Shown: piece after piece, positions 43,253-50,714 of the stretch
Layout: each line of letters opens with the position of its first letter
Numbering within the stretch: position 1 is the stretch's first letter
NCBI GenBank assembly: GCA_003136575.1
Contig: PLEX01000171.1
Coordinates: 45,767-96,480, forward strand
DNA length: 50,714 nt
Origin: Bryobacterales bacterium
Lineage (GTDB): Bacteria; Acidobacteriota; Terriglobia; Bryobacterales; Bryobacteraceae
Direction of reading: 5' to 3'
Translations under genes and position numbers: made by a program
Notes under the pieces: model-generated
Databases searched by the model: none
The model's input: the letters and a program-made list of their open reading frames with translations, nothing else
Told to the model about the DNA's origin: nothing

Positions 43253-44557
43253 CTAAAGTGGCGGTTCCATTGGCAGCGCCAGCGGCGGCTCGCGCAGGAA
43301 GTCGAGCCGGCTCATCTGCGCGACCGCATCCTGTATGTCCTGCTCGGCGGTCGACTCCACTGTGATGACGAAAGGCAGGTCGTGCTTGGTGTCGCTTGGC
43401 AACTGAAGAACGGCCTCAAGCCCAATCCGTTTCGATGCCAGAATGCCGGCCAGTTCCGCGATGATGCCGGGCCGGTCGTCTACGCGAAAACGCAGATAAT
43501 ACGGACGCCGCTGTTGCGCAATCGAAACCGGTTCGTACTCGCCCAGCCGCTCATGTGCAAATGGCGAAACGCGCTCCGGGCTGCCGCTGTTGATCTCGCG
43601 CGCCACCCGCATCATGTCGCTGACCACGGCGACGCCGGTGGGGTTCGCACCCGCCCCACGGCCGTAGTAAAAAGTGTCCGAACCGTACTGCCCTTTCACC
43701 CAGATCGCGTTGTAAGCGCCTTTCACGCCCGCGAGAATCGTGTTCTGGTGGATCAACGCGGGTCGCACCGAAAGCACCAGTCCGTGCTCGGTCAGCTGTC
43801 CTGAACACACAAGCCGGATCGTGTGGCTCAACTGATGGGCGTAGTCGAAATCCTGCGGGGTAATCCGGCGGATGCCTTCGACGAAAATGTCGCCGGGAGT
43901 AATTCGTTCCCCGAAGGCGAGCGCCGAGAGAATGGCCAGTTTCGAGCGCGCGTCGAAACCGTCCACGTCGGCGCTGGGATTCGCTTCGGCATATCCGAGG
44001 GCCTGCGCTTCGGCGAGGATTTTATCGTAGGACTCGCCCCTGCGCTCCATTTCCGTAAGGATGTAGTTGCTGGTCCCGTTGAGAATACCGGCTATCGCGA
44101 CGATTCGGTCGCCCGAAATGCCTTCGCGCAGAACGGTATGAATCGGAATACCTCCCGCCACGCTGGCCTCCATGGCGAGGTTGACGCCGGCGCGGATGGC
44201 CTGATCCCAGATCTCCGCCCCGGCCAGAGCCATCAGTTCCTTGTTGGCCGTGATGACGGACTTGCCGTTGGCGATCGCGGTTTCGATGATCTCCCGCGCC
44301 AGCGTCGTGCCGCCGATCAGTTCGGCGACGATCTGCACCTCGGGGTTGGAGACGACGTCGCGCCAGTTCGTGGTTCGCGTCACGCCTTCAAGGCCGGCAG
44401 GCAGCGCCTTTTCCATGGCGTCCAGACTACAGACCGTGGCCACGCGCAGATTAAATCCGAGTTTCTGGGCAATCTGAGCCGCATTACCCGCGAGAATGGA
44501 AACGGTGCCGGAGCCTACGTTGCCCAGCCCGATTACACCGATATTGACGTCGTTCAT
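43253..44557 (-). CDS. hom: Homoserine dehydrogenase
   Basis: A 434-residue monofunctional homoserine dehydrogenase, which reduces aspartate semialdehyde to homoserine for threonine and methionine synthesis. VNIGVIGLGNVGSGTVSIL binds NAD(P); VAELIGGTTLAREIIETAI, GKSVITANKELMALAG and EASVAGGIPIHTVLREGI are core motifs, with GILNGTSNYILTEM and YAEANPSADVDGFDARSKLAIL around the catalytic Lys/Asp region. The C-terminal ACT domain (YYLRFRVDDRPGIIAELAGI) allows allosteric control by threonine. ATG 44557 is chosen as it sits directly before the conserved start with GGAAA upstream; ATG 44566 is three codons earlier. It is a single gene, divergent from the next. Confidence 0.95.
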   Translation of the reverse strand: MNDVNIGVIGLGNVGSGTVSILAGNAAQIAQKLGFNLRVATVCSLDAMEKALPAGLEGVTRTTNWRDVVSNPEVQIVAELIGGTTLAREIIETAIANGKSVITANKELMALAGAEIWDQAIRAGVNLAMEASVAGGIPIHTVLREGISGDRIVAIAGILNGTSNYILTEMERRGESYDKILAEAQALGYAEANPSADVDGFDARSKLAILSALAFGERITPGDIFVEGIRRITPQDFDYAHQLSHTIRLVCSGQLTEHGLVLSVRPALIHQNTILAGVKGAYNAIWVKGQYGSDTFYYGRGAGANPTGVAVVSDMMRVAREINSGSPERVSPFAHERLGEYEPVSIAQQRRPYYLRFRVDDRPGIIAELAGILASKRIGLEAVLQLPSDTKHDLPFVITVESTAEQDIQDAVAQMSRLDFLREPPLALPMEPPL

Positions 44558-44613
44558 TTTTTCCATTGTCTCAGGCCCATGGTTTGACCCCGCAGAGAGG
44601 GATATCATGGGAT

Positions 44614-45045
44614 ATGGCTGTTTCGAAGCGCACGGGCCGCGACCCGCGGCGCCAAACAATAGAGGAACACCAGCAGAGCCGCATGGCGCGGCCAAGTCGT
44701 GCCTGTGCTACTCAGGCGCAACGGCGCGGATTTCTGCGATCCGGCCTGGGAGCGATAATTGCCGGCGTGGCGATCGCGGGCAATTCGCTCGAGACGGCCG
44801 CCCAGGTGCGCGACGACGATCCGGCCACGAAGCGATTGCCCGACGGTCGCCTGCAATCCGACGCGATACTCAAAGCCGATTACGAACAGAACGTGAAGGA
44901 CGCGCGCGAACTGACTACGCTTGCGAAATCGATAGAACTGGATTTCGATAAGAACGACCAGAATGTCCTGTCGCTCGCCCTGCTGAGAAAACTCGACGAC
45001 ATGGAAAAGATCACGCGGCGGATCCGGGGGCGAGTGCGGCGCTGA
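44614..45045 (+). CDS. Small Tat-like secreted protein, conserved in acidobacteria
   Basis: A 143-residue protein if it starts at ATG 44614; ATG 44683 would give 120 residues. An RR motif followed by a hydrophobic helix (RRGFLRSGLGAIIAGVAIAG) indicates Tat-type export. The mature part is charged and helical: LPDGRLQSDAILKADYEQNV, KDARELTTLAKSIELDFDKN and LLRKLDDMEKITRRIRGRVR. I recall similar small proteins as conserved in acidobacteria and without a function. Both candidate starts lie in or before the dispersed repeat copy B (44627-44715), so the repeat supplies part of the N-terminus and possibly the start codon. Confidence 0.65.
   Translation: MAVSKRTGRDPRRQTIEEHQQSRMARPSRACATQAQRRGFLRSGLGAIIAGVAIAGNSLETAAQVRDDDPATKRLPDGRLQSDAILKADYEQNVKDARELTTLAKSIELDFDKNDQNVLSLALLRKLDDMEKITRRIRGRVRR
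44627..44715. repeat. Dispersed repeat, copy B
   Basis: The partner of copy A (2284-2372), in the same orientation and about 80% identical over some 80 bases. It starts AGCGCACGGGCCGCGAC and carries GCCAAAC, GGAACACC and TGGCGCGGCCA further on. The GGCCGCG/CGCGGCC inner inverted repeat is perfectly kept in both copies. Confidence 0.6.
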
Positions 45046-45162
45046 GATTGCGTTCAATGCGCGCCCGCGGGTGTCGAGTGCCGCTTCAAACACGATGGTG
45101 AACACGGCACAACTCGGCACTTTGCATCCCTTTGCAGGCTATTCCGGGTTGTTTCTATCTTG

Positions 45163-47625
45163 ATGAGCATGATTACAACGCAGCCACGAATGAAACTGGC
45201 GCGCTTATTTGTCGCCGTATTTATTGCCGGAACAGGCTGTGGTCACAGCCCTGGTCGTGAAATCGATAAGAGCCGGGTATACAAGATGGGTTTCACCGCG
45301 AACGCCCGCCCGTTGCACTTTGCGAACGACGATGGCAATCCCGACGGCCTTGCTGTAGCGATGGTTCGGGAGGCCGCCCGGCGAAGGGGAATCCGATTGT
45401 CATGGGTGCAATCCGCCATTCCCGGTATTCCCGCGATGCATAAAGGGGAAGCCGATTTCTGGGTCCTGATGACCGACTTGCCCGAGCGGCGTCAACATGT
45501 TCACTTCACCGAGCCCTTCCTCGTGGCGGAATACTGCTTTCTTGTCATTGCGGACAGCCCGTATCGGTCGGTCTCCGATCTGTCCCGCGCGAGAATTAAT
45601 TCCAATGGTTTCGGGATAATCCGCAAACGGCTGGACAATCTGCTGCCCGACGCGGTGAAGAGCGTCGAACCGAGTCCCGAAAAGGCATTGGATGGACTGA
45701 TGACTGGTGCTGCGGATGCGGTCTTTCTGGAACAATACGCCGCGGGTGATATGGTTCTCACGGGTCGCCCCGCAAAGAAGCTGAGGATGATCACCCCTTC
45801 GCTACCCAGGGGATATATGGGTATCGCGGCGAATTTCGACGTCGGCCCGGTCGCAGACGAAATCCGCGATGAAATGCGTGTTATGGAAGCCGACGGGACT
45901 CTGGCACCCATGTTCCAGCGCTGGAGCTTTTTCCCCAGCCAGAACCTGGACGCGACCTACGCACTCTCGAACGCCCGGCAGCGCGAGCGCTACCTCGTAA
46001 CCGGTGTTGTCGTCCTTTTTCTCTCGTTGGTCAGCACCGTCGTCCTCCTCATAAGGTTGAGAGCGCAGAGAAACCGGTTGCGGGTGACCGAAAAAGCTTT
46101 GGGAGAACGCGAGAAAGATCAGCGAAGTCTGATCGAACTTCTTCCGGACACTATCTACGTCGTCCACAGTGCCGGAACGCCTGAACACGGCACACCGCCA
46201 TATCGCACGGTTCAGGGAAACGAACCGGCACTGGATTGGCTGGTCAATAGCCAGAGCCATCGGCAAAGGGTTGATGACGTGCTTGCGACCGGTCGAATGT
46301 CTATTGCGGAAGAGTCGATGCCGGATGGAAGGTGCCTGGAGTGCCGCCTGGTGCCATCCCGTGAATCCGGCGGGGCGGAGAACAGCGTGATGGGGATCTT
46401 GCGCGACCGGACCGACCAGCGGCGCGCGGAGCAGGAACGCGGCACACTGGAGGAGCAGTTGCGCCAGGCGCAGAAGATGGAAGGCGTAGGCAGGCTGGCG
46501 GGGGGAGTAGCGCACGATTTCAATAATCTGCTGACCGTCATCATCGGCTACAGCAAAATGTTGGTCAGGCAGTTTTCCCCCGAAACACCGGAAGGGAAGA
46601 AACTGGAGCAGATCGATTCCGCAGCCCGAAGCGCCGCTGTGCTGACCCGGCAATTGCTGGCTTTCAGCCGCAGGCAGGCCATCCAGCCGAAGCCCCAGAA
46701 TCTCAACCGGACCGTAGCCGACTCCACCGAGATGCTGGGCCGCCTGCTGGGACAGGACATCGAATTCAAGACTATTCTTTCTCCGGAGTTGCCCCCGGTA
46801 GTCGCTGATCGGAGCCAAATCGAACAGGTACTGATGAACCTGGCCGCCAATGCGCGGGACGCGATGCCGCGCGGCGGACATTTCTCCATCGTCACTCGCA
46901 GGGTCGAGCGGACGCCGAACGACGTTCTGACTCACATAGGCAATATTTCGGGACCCTGCGTCCTTCTTTCCGCGATCGACACCGGGCAAGGCATGGACGC
47001 TCCGACTCGGGCGAGAATCTTCGAGCCTTTTTTCACCACGAAACCAACCGGACAAGGTACCGGTCTGGGCCTCTCAACGGTCTACGGGATTGTGCGCCAG
47101 AGCGGAGGCTGGATTGACGTTGAAAGCCAATTGGGGCTGGGAACCGCGTTCCATGTGTATCTGCCCGCGTCCGCCGACGCAATTCCCGAAACCGGGCAGG
47201 CGGAAGCGATCCCGGTCCCCAAATCAGAGGCTCTGTCATTCGGCACTATCCTGATCGTGGAAGATCAGGAGGATATTCGGACTCTCGAGGTAGAGGTTCT
47301 GAGAGCCAGCGGTTACACGGTCATTTCCGCTAACGGACCCGCGGACGCATTGCGAGCGAGCACGGAATTCCCGGGTGAAATCCAGTTATTGCTGACCGAC
47401 GTCGTGCTGCCGGAGATGCGCGGTCCCGATCTCGCGGCGAGGATCAGGGAGCAACGCCCGGGAATCAGGCTCCTTTTCGCCAGCGGTTACGCGGGCGAGT
47501 TGCACCCGGATCGGGACAGCCTGATTCTCGAATCCGATTTGTTGACGAAACCCTTCGGCGCCGACGTGCTGGTTGAGGCGGTCGGCCGGTGCCTGGCGGG
47601 CAGCTTAGTGGCCGGGCCAGTCTGA
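45163..47625 (+). CDS. Hybrid sensor histidine kinase with SBP-like input domain
   Basis: An 820-residue membrane kinase. A lipoprotein-like or membrane N-terminus (LARLFVAVFIAGTGC) precedes a periplasmic bacterial solute-binding-3 domain (residues about 40-260: FTANARPLHFANDDGNPDGL, GEADFWVLMTDLPERR, LDGLMTGAADAVFLEQYAAG). One helix (VTGVVVLFLSLVSTVVLLI) leads to a PAS-like region, then HisKA with GVAHDFNNLLTVIIGYSKML (His about 451) and HATPase (LMNLAANARDAM, DTGQGM, GTGLGLSTVYGIV). A C-terminal receiver follows (ILIVEDQEDIR, phospho-Asp about 746 in LLTDVVLPEM, LTKPF). It may sense an amino-acid-like ligand. ATG 45163 is chosen; TTG 45160 is also open. The HD-GYP regulator follows 185 bases later. 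Confidence 0.9.
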   Translation: MSMITTQPRMKLARLFVAVFIAGTGCGHSPGREIDKSRVYKMGFTANARPLHFANDDGNPDGLAVAMVREAARRRGIRLSWVQSAIPGIPAMHKGEADFWVLMTDLPERRQHVHFTEPFLVAEYCFLVIADSPYRSVSDLSRARINSNGFGIIRKRLDNLLPDAVKSVEPSPEKALDGLMTGAADAVFLEQYAAGDMVLTGRPAKKLRMITPSLPRGYMGIAANFDVGPVADEIRDEMRVMEADGTLAPMFQRWSFFPSQNLDATYALSNARQRERYLVTGVVVLFLSLVSTVVLLIRLRAQRNRLRVTEKALGEREKDQRSLIELLPDTIYVVHSAGTPEHGTPPYRTVQGNEPALDWLVNSQSHRQRVDDVLATGRMSIAEESMPDGRCLECRLVPSRESGGAENSVMGILRDRTDQRRAEQERGTLEEQLRQAQKMEGVGRLAGGVAHDFNNLLTVIIGYSKMLVRQFSPETPEGKKLEQIDSAARSAAVLTRQLLAFSRRQAIQPKPQNLNRTVADSTEMLGRLLGQDIEFKTILSPELPPVVADRSQIEQVLMNLAANARDAMPRGGHFSIVTRRVERTPNDVLTHIGNISGPCVLLSAIDTGQGMDAPTRARIFEPFFTTKPTGQGTGLGLSTVYGIVRQSGGWIDVESQLGLGTAFHVYLPASADAIPETGQAEAIPVPKSEALSFGTILIVEDQEDIRTLEVEVLRASGYTVISANGPADALRASTEFPGEIQLLLTDVVLPEMRGPDLAARIREQRPGIRLLFASGYAGELHPDRDSLILESDLLTKPFGADVLVEAVGRCLAGSLVAGPV

Positions 47626-47810
47626 CGGCGATTCGCCGCGCATTTGCCGTCGTTTGCCGTCACGACGGATGTTTTCCGGCTGGAAACACCCGCCCCTGCG
47701 TCTGAGGCCTGGCCTTCCATAGAGGGTCAGCGACGATCCCGTTGGCAAGCGATAAATCCCGAGTGCTTCTGCGATAAAGGTTTCAAAGCGCATGCCGATT
47801 AGATCAGAGA

Positions 47811-48866
47811 ATGCCGCAGTCGCCCCCATGCATTGCAATAGTCGACGACGACAATCTTGTCAGGACTTTCTTCGAAGCCGTGCTGGTGGAAGACGGTTAT
47901 AGATGCCGAACCTTTTCCCGATGCTCGGATGCACTGGCGGATTTCGCCGGCTCGCTCGAACCACCGGATCTGATCCTTTCCGATATCCTTATGGATGGAA
48001 TGACCGGTCTGGAATTCCTCCGGGCACTGCACAATGCAGATTGCAGGATACCGGTGATTCTGATTTCCGGATACTACGATTTGCCGTGCGCAATGGAAGC
48101 GATCGGTTGCGGCGCGTCGGACTACTTGCTCAAGCCAGCCCTCCCGAACGACATTCTGGCCGCCGTGGACAAACACCTGAACCCTCCCGCAGCTGGTTCC
48201 CGTGTGCTGTTGCCGACGGAGGCGGACTTCTCGGCGGATCTCCGGAATCTGGCCGGCAGGACGGAAGGCAGGCGACTCACAGAGCTTGTGACTTCCATGC
48301 CCGAAAAGCGTATCGAGACCCTGGAGCACTCGCGGCGCGTAACGGAATATGCCCTTTTGACGGCCCGGAGGATAGCGGGGCGCACAGGAGACATGGATTG
48401 GCAGGACATGGAAATCGGCGCCATGCTACACGACTTGGGCAAGGTGGGAGTGCCGGAAAACGTGATCAACAAGGCCGGACCGCTGAACCCGGACGAGTGG
48501 CGAATCATGAAGCTCCACCCTGCCATAGGCCGCGATTTACTGAAAGCAATCCCCGATATGGACGGTGTCGCGGAGATAGTTTACAGCCATCACGAGAATT
48601 TCGATGGCACCGGCTATCCACGCGGACTCTCGGCAGGCGAAATCAATCGATGCGCGAGGATCTTCTCCGTCGTGGACGCCTTTGACGCGATTACCTCCGA
48701 CCGGCCCTATCGGCCGGCGCAGACCGTTTCCGCCGCCATGGAAGAGATTCGACGAATGGCCGGTTCGCAATTCGACCCCGCAATTGTCGAGGAGTTCCTG
48801 CGAATTCCGGAAAGGGAGTTTGAGATCATCCGGCGAGTTCATTCGGAACCGTATTCCCCGACTTAA
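47811..48866 (+). CDS. Response regulator with HD-GYP output domain
   Basis: A 351-residue two-domain regulator. The receiver has IAIVDDDNLVR, the phospho-acceptor in PDLILSDILMDGMTG and the ASDYLLKPA lysine. The HD-GYP domain has LEHSRRVTEYALL, AMLHDLGKVGVPE, LHPAIGRDLL and HHENFDGTGYPRGLS, with all metal ligands apparently present, so it probably degrades cyclic-di-GMP. It follows the hybrid kinase in the same direction, making that kinase a candidate partner (inference). Confidence 0.9.
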   Translation: MPQSPPCIAIVDDDNLVRTFFEAVLVEDGYRCRTFSRCSDALADFAGSLEPPDLILSDILMDGMTGLEFLRALHNADCRIPVILISGYYDLPCAMEAIGCGASDYLLKPALPNDILAAVDKHLNPPAAGSRVLLPTEADFSADLRNLAGRTEGRRLTELVTSMPEKRIETLEHSRRVTEYALLTARRIAGRTGDMDWQDMEIGAMLHDLGKVGVPENVINKAGPLNPDEWRIMKLHPAIGRDLLKAIPDMDGVAEIVYSHHENFDGTGYPRGLSAGEINRCARIFSVVDAFDAITSDRPYRPAQTVSAAMEEIRRMAGSQFDPAIVEEFLRIPEREFEIIRRVHSEPYSPT

Positions 48867-49110
48867 ATACCCACGGCGGCCTGTCGCGCCAATTACAGCG
48901 CAGCCGGCCCAATCTGCGGAATCCCGAAAACGGCAGTTAGCCGCCTTGAGAGGTAGGCCGGAGTCGTTCCGGACCGCTGACGCGCGGCTCAGTAAAATCA
49001 GCATGTTACCGATCCGCGACTGTGAAAGAGCGGTAATGAAAACCAACAGTTCCGCACTTCACCAGGTTGGTGACAGTTTCTTTTGATCGGTCGAAACCTT
49101 CCCTTGCAAA

Positions 49111-49128
49111 TAAGTAAGCACTTACTTA
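49111..49128. promoter_or_regulatory. Palindromic TetR-type operator
   Basis: TAAGTAAGC-ACTTACTTA, an 18-bp palindrome broken only at its central base pair, ends 10 bases before the tetR start. It is positioned to autoregulate the tetR-efflux operon. Confidence 0.7.
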
Positions 49129-49138
49129 CAATGGAAAC

Positions 49139-49756
49139 ATGGCCGCGACTCCCACACGCATGTCCGCCTCGGATCGCCGAAACCAGCTCCTCGACGTCGC
49201 CATCGACCTTTTCTCGCGCAAGGGCTTTGGCGGCACCACCACTAAGGAAATCGCCGCCGCCGCCGGTGTCACCGAGGCCATCATCTTTCGCCACTTTGCC
49301 ACCAAGCAGGATCTGTATAAGGCGATTCTCGACACGCGCTGCGCCGATCCGATCGCCTCCGCCTGGTTCGCCGAGGCAAGGCAATTCATGGAAAACAACG
49401 ACGATGCCGGTCTGTTCCGCGCCCTCGTCGCCACGATCGTCAAATGTAAACGCGAAGACCCCCGCTTTGAGCGACTCATGCTTCACGCCGCGCTCGAAGG
49501 CCACGAACTGGCCATCATGCACCACAACCAGTTCACCCTCCCCATAGGCAAGCAGTTGATCGATTACATCGCAAAGCGCCAGGCCGAAGGGGCCATCCGT
49601 AAATTCGACCCGGCTGCGGTCCTGTTCGCGGTAGCGGGCGTCGCGCAATTTTACGCGTCGCAAAAATATCTTTACCAGTGCGCCGACATCCCTTTATCGG
49701 ACGACGCCATTATCGACGCATTCCTCGCAATCCTGATGAAAGGCCTTCAAAAATGA
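49139..49756 (+). CDS. TetR-family transcriptional repressor
   Basis: A 205-residue repressor. The N-terminal HTH is RNQLLDVAIDLFSRKGFGGT then TTKEIAAAAGVTEAIIFRHF and ATKQDLYKAILD. The C-terminal ligand domain follows, with a CerR/YbiH-like feel (YHN-type DYIAKRQAEGAIRKFDPAAV). ATG 49139 is used; ATG 49131 is out of frame. The 18-bp palindrome at 49111-49128 is the likely operator. The last codons overlap the efflux adaptor start as ATGA, so repressor and pump are one operon, and the ligand is probably a pump substrate. Confidence 0.9.
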   Translation: MAATPTRMSASDRRNQLLDVAIDLFSRKGFGGTTTKEIAAAAGVTEAIIFRHFATKQDLYKAILDTRCADPIASAWFAEARQFMENNDDAGLFRALVATIVKCKREDPRFERLMLHAALEGHELAIMHHNQFTLPIGKQLIDYIAKRQAEGAIRKFDPAAVLFAVAGVAQFYASQKYLYQCADIPLSDDAIIDAFLAILMKGLQK

Positions 49757-50714
49757 AATCTGCGTTCACCCGTGTGCCTCTGTGGCCATTATTCTTATTC
49801 CTCGGAGCCTGCAACTCCAAACCGCCGGCCGAAATAAAGACGAATACAGCGCCCGTCTCCGTCACCACGGCTACGGCCATCGTCCGCCAGGTTCCGGCCG
49901 ATTTCGAAGAAACCGGCACCTTCATCGCGGAGGAAAGCTCGCAAATCGCGCCGGTCGCGCCTGGCCGCGTTCTTTCCACCCCGGTAGATGTCGGCGCATT
50001 CGTGCACAAGGGTGACATTGTCTGCGAACTCGATCCGCGCGACGCCCAACTGCGCCTCGATCAGGCCAAAGCCCAGCTCCAGGAAGCCACTGCCAACGTC
50101 CGGCAGATGCAATCGAGGATCGGTCTCACCTCAACGCAGAGCGCCGCGTTCGACCCCGATAAAGTACCCGAAGTAGCCGCCGCCCGCGCCAACTACGAAT
50201 CCGCGCAGGCCAACGCGCGCATGGCCAGCGCCGACGCGCAGCGGTATGCAAGCCTCGCCGTCACCGGAGACGTTTCGCAAAGCGCGCTGCAGCGCGCGCG
50301 CACGCAGCAGGAGACGGCTGAAGCGCAAGTCAATGCCGCGAAGCAGCAATATGAAGCAGCCGCCAATGCGGCGCGCCAAAGTTCGGAGGCGGTCTCAACG
50401 TCTATGGCGACTCTCGACAGCGTAAAGGCGCAGGTCGAACAAGCGGAAAAATCTCTCGCCGACACGAAAATCCGCGCGCCTTTCGATGGCTTCATCACTG
50501 CGCGCCCGGTGGCGGCTGGCGAATACGTCGCGCTCGCGGACAAAATCGCCACCATCGTTCGCATAGGAACCGTAAAGCTCGATTTGCAGACGCCGGAGCA
50601 GCGGGCATCTCTCGCGCATGTCGGCGACAAAGTCGTGGCCAAGATAGCCGCATTCCCGAGCCGTGAATTCCTCGGCCGCATCATCGCCGTCAACGCGTCG
50701 GTCGACCCCAACTC
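49753..50714 (+). CDS. RND efflux periplasmic adaptor (HlyD family), 3' truncated by window
   Basis: The frame begins at ATG 49753 in the tetR stop overlap and runs open to the window end (320 codons seen). It opens MKSAFTRVPLWPLFLFLGAC, a lipoprotein signal with Cys. A first biotinyl-lipoyl half follows (GRVLSTPVDVGAFVHKGDIV), then a long coiled-coil hairpin (LRLDQAKAQLQEATANVRQM ... AQVEQAEKSLADT). The second lipoyl half is IRAPFDGFITARPVAAGEYV, then the beta-barrel begins (VKLDLQTPEQRASL). It would bridge an inner-membrane RND pump, expected just downstream, to an outer-membrane channel. Confidence 0.9.
   Translation, partial: MKSAFTRVPLWPLFLFLGACNSKPPAEIKTNTAPVSVTTATAIVRQVPADFEETGTFIAEESSQIAPVAPGRVLSTPVDVGAFVHKGDIVCELDPRDAQLRLDQAKAQLQEATANVRQMQSRIGLTSTQSAAFDPDKVPEVAAARANYESAQANARMASADAQRYASLAVTGDVSQSALQRARTQQETAEAQVNAAKQQYEAAANAARQSSEAVSTSMATLDSVKAQVEQAEKSLADTKIRAPFDGFITARPVAAGEYVALADKIATIVRIGTVKLDLQTPEQRASLAHVGDKVVAKIAAFPSREFLGRIIAVNASVDPN

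Noticed and set aside
45802-47055. 417-codon minus-strand frame over the hybrid kinase
   Set aside because: Antisense to HisKA/HATPase motifs that are clearly real.
1-50714. Widespread indel error as the cause of all frameshifts
   Set aside because: Many genes of more than 1 kb (mutL, hrpB, TPR lipoprotein, HD-GYP protein, kinase) are uninterrupted, and lesions cluster in accessory genes. Single cases such as the vapC-like gene remain open.
1-50714. tRNA, rRNA, CRISPR arrays, riboswitches
   Set aside because: No T-loop-like GGTTCGAATCC set, no regularly spaced identical repeats and no conserved RNA core were recognised on either strand.

Overview
The window reads as high-GC chromosomal DNA of a Gram-negative, probably soil-living member of the Acidobacteriota (Bryobacter/Solibacter-like). 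This is inferred from one intact TIGR03435-family protein and a remnant of another (a family expanded in acidobacteria), a PQQ quinoprotein paired with a di-haem cytochrome c, glycine-rich insertions in secreted proteins, and KdsC plus a secretin, which imply an outer membrane. No rRNA, tRNA, CRISPR array or phage module was seen, so the taxonomy is not proven.

Layout. 1-3.4 kb: a YjbR-like end, a decayed alpha-galactosidase and TIGR03435 remnant, a STAS protein, a broken nucleotidyltransferase pair and a parDE module with a dead toxin. 3.4-15 kb: ordinary chromosomal genes (YvlD-type membrane protein, tannase-family esterase, sugar isomerase, secretin, MscS channel with a methyltransferase, truncated haemoglobin, DusB, HrpB, DoxX). 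14.8-19 kb: TIGR03435 protein, a doubly dead hicBA pair, then kdsC overlapping mutL. 19-27 kb: a surface-polysaccharide neighbourhood (GT1 glycosyltransferase, gmd-fcl for GDP-fucose, GT4 glycosyltransferase). 27-33 kb: TPR lipoprotein, quinoprotein and cytochrome c, and a vapBC-type pair with a frameshifted toxin. 33-40 kb: a tightly overlapping operon in which an HD-GYP-GAF-GGDEF membrane protein precedes a peptide ABC transporter. 40-45 kb: MFS transporter, BNR/sialidase-like pseudogene, homoserine dehydrogenase and a small Tat-like secreted protein. 45-50.7 kb: hybrid histidine kinase, HD-GYP response regulator, and a tetR-efflux adaptor operon running off the end.

The most notable object is a complete 2,988-bp transposon at 20145-23132. 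It has 25-bp inverted repeats (24/25 identical), an 8-bp target duplication (GAAAATTC), an IS1595-family (ISXO2-like) transposase and a passenger gene for a DUF262-DUF1524 protein, the architecture of GmrSD/SspE/BrxU-type anti-phage nucleases. It sits inside the GT1 glycosyltransferase gene. Removing it with one target copy restores an uninterrupted reading frame, so the insertion looks recent. Both inverted repeats carry a TTGACT -35 hexamer that pairs with a -10 just inside the element, giving mirrored promoters for the two convergent genes.

A second theme is decay of addiction-type modules. The parE-, hicA/hicB- and vapC-like genes and an NTase pair all carry inactivating lesions, while long neighbouring genes such as mutL, hrpB, the secretin and the 848-residue HD-GYP protein are intact. 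A dispersed repeat of about 85 bp occurs twice (2284 and 44627), once fused to the end of the NTase partner gene and once at the 5' end of a secreted-protein gene.
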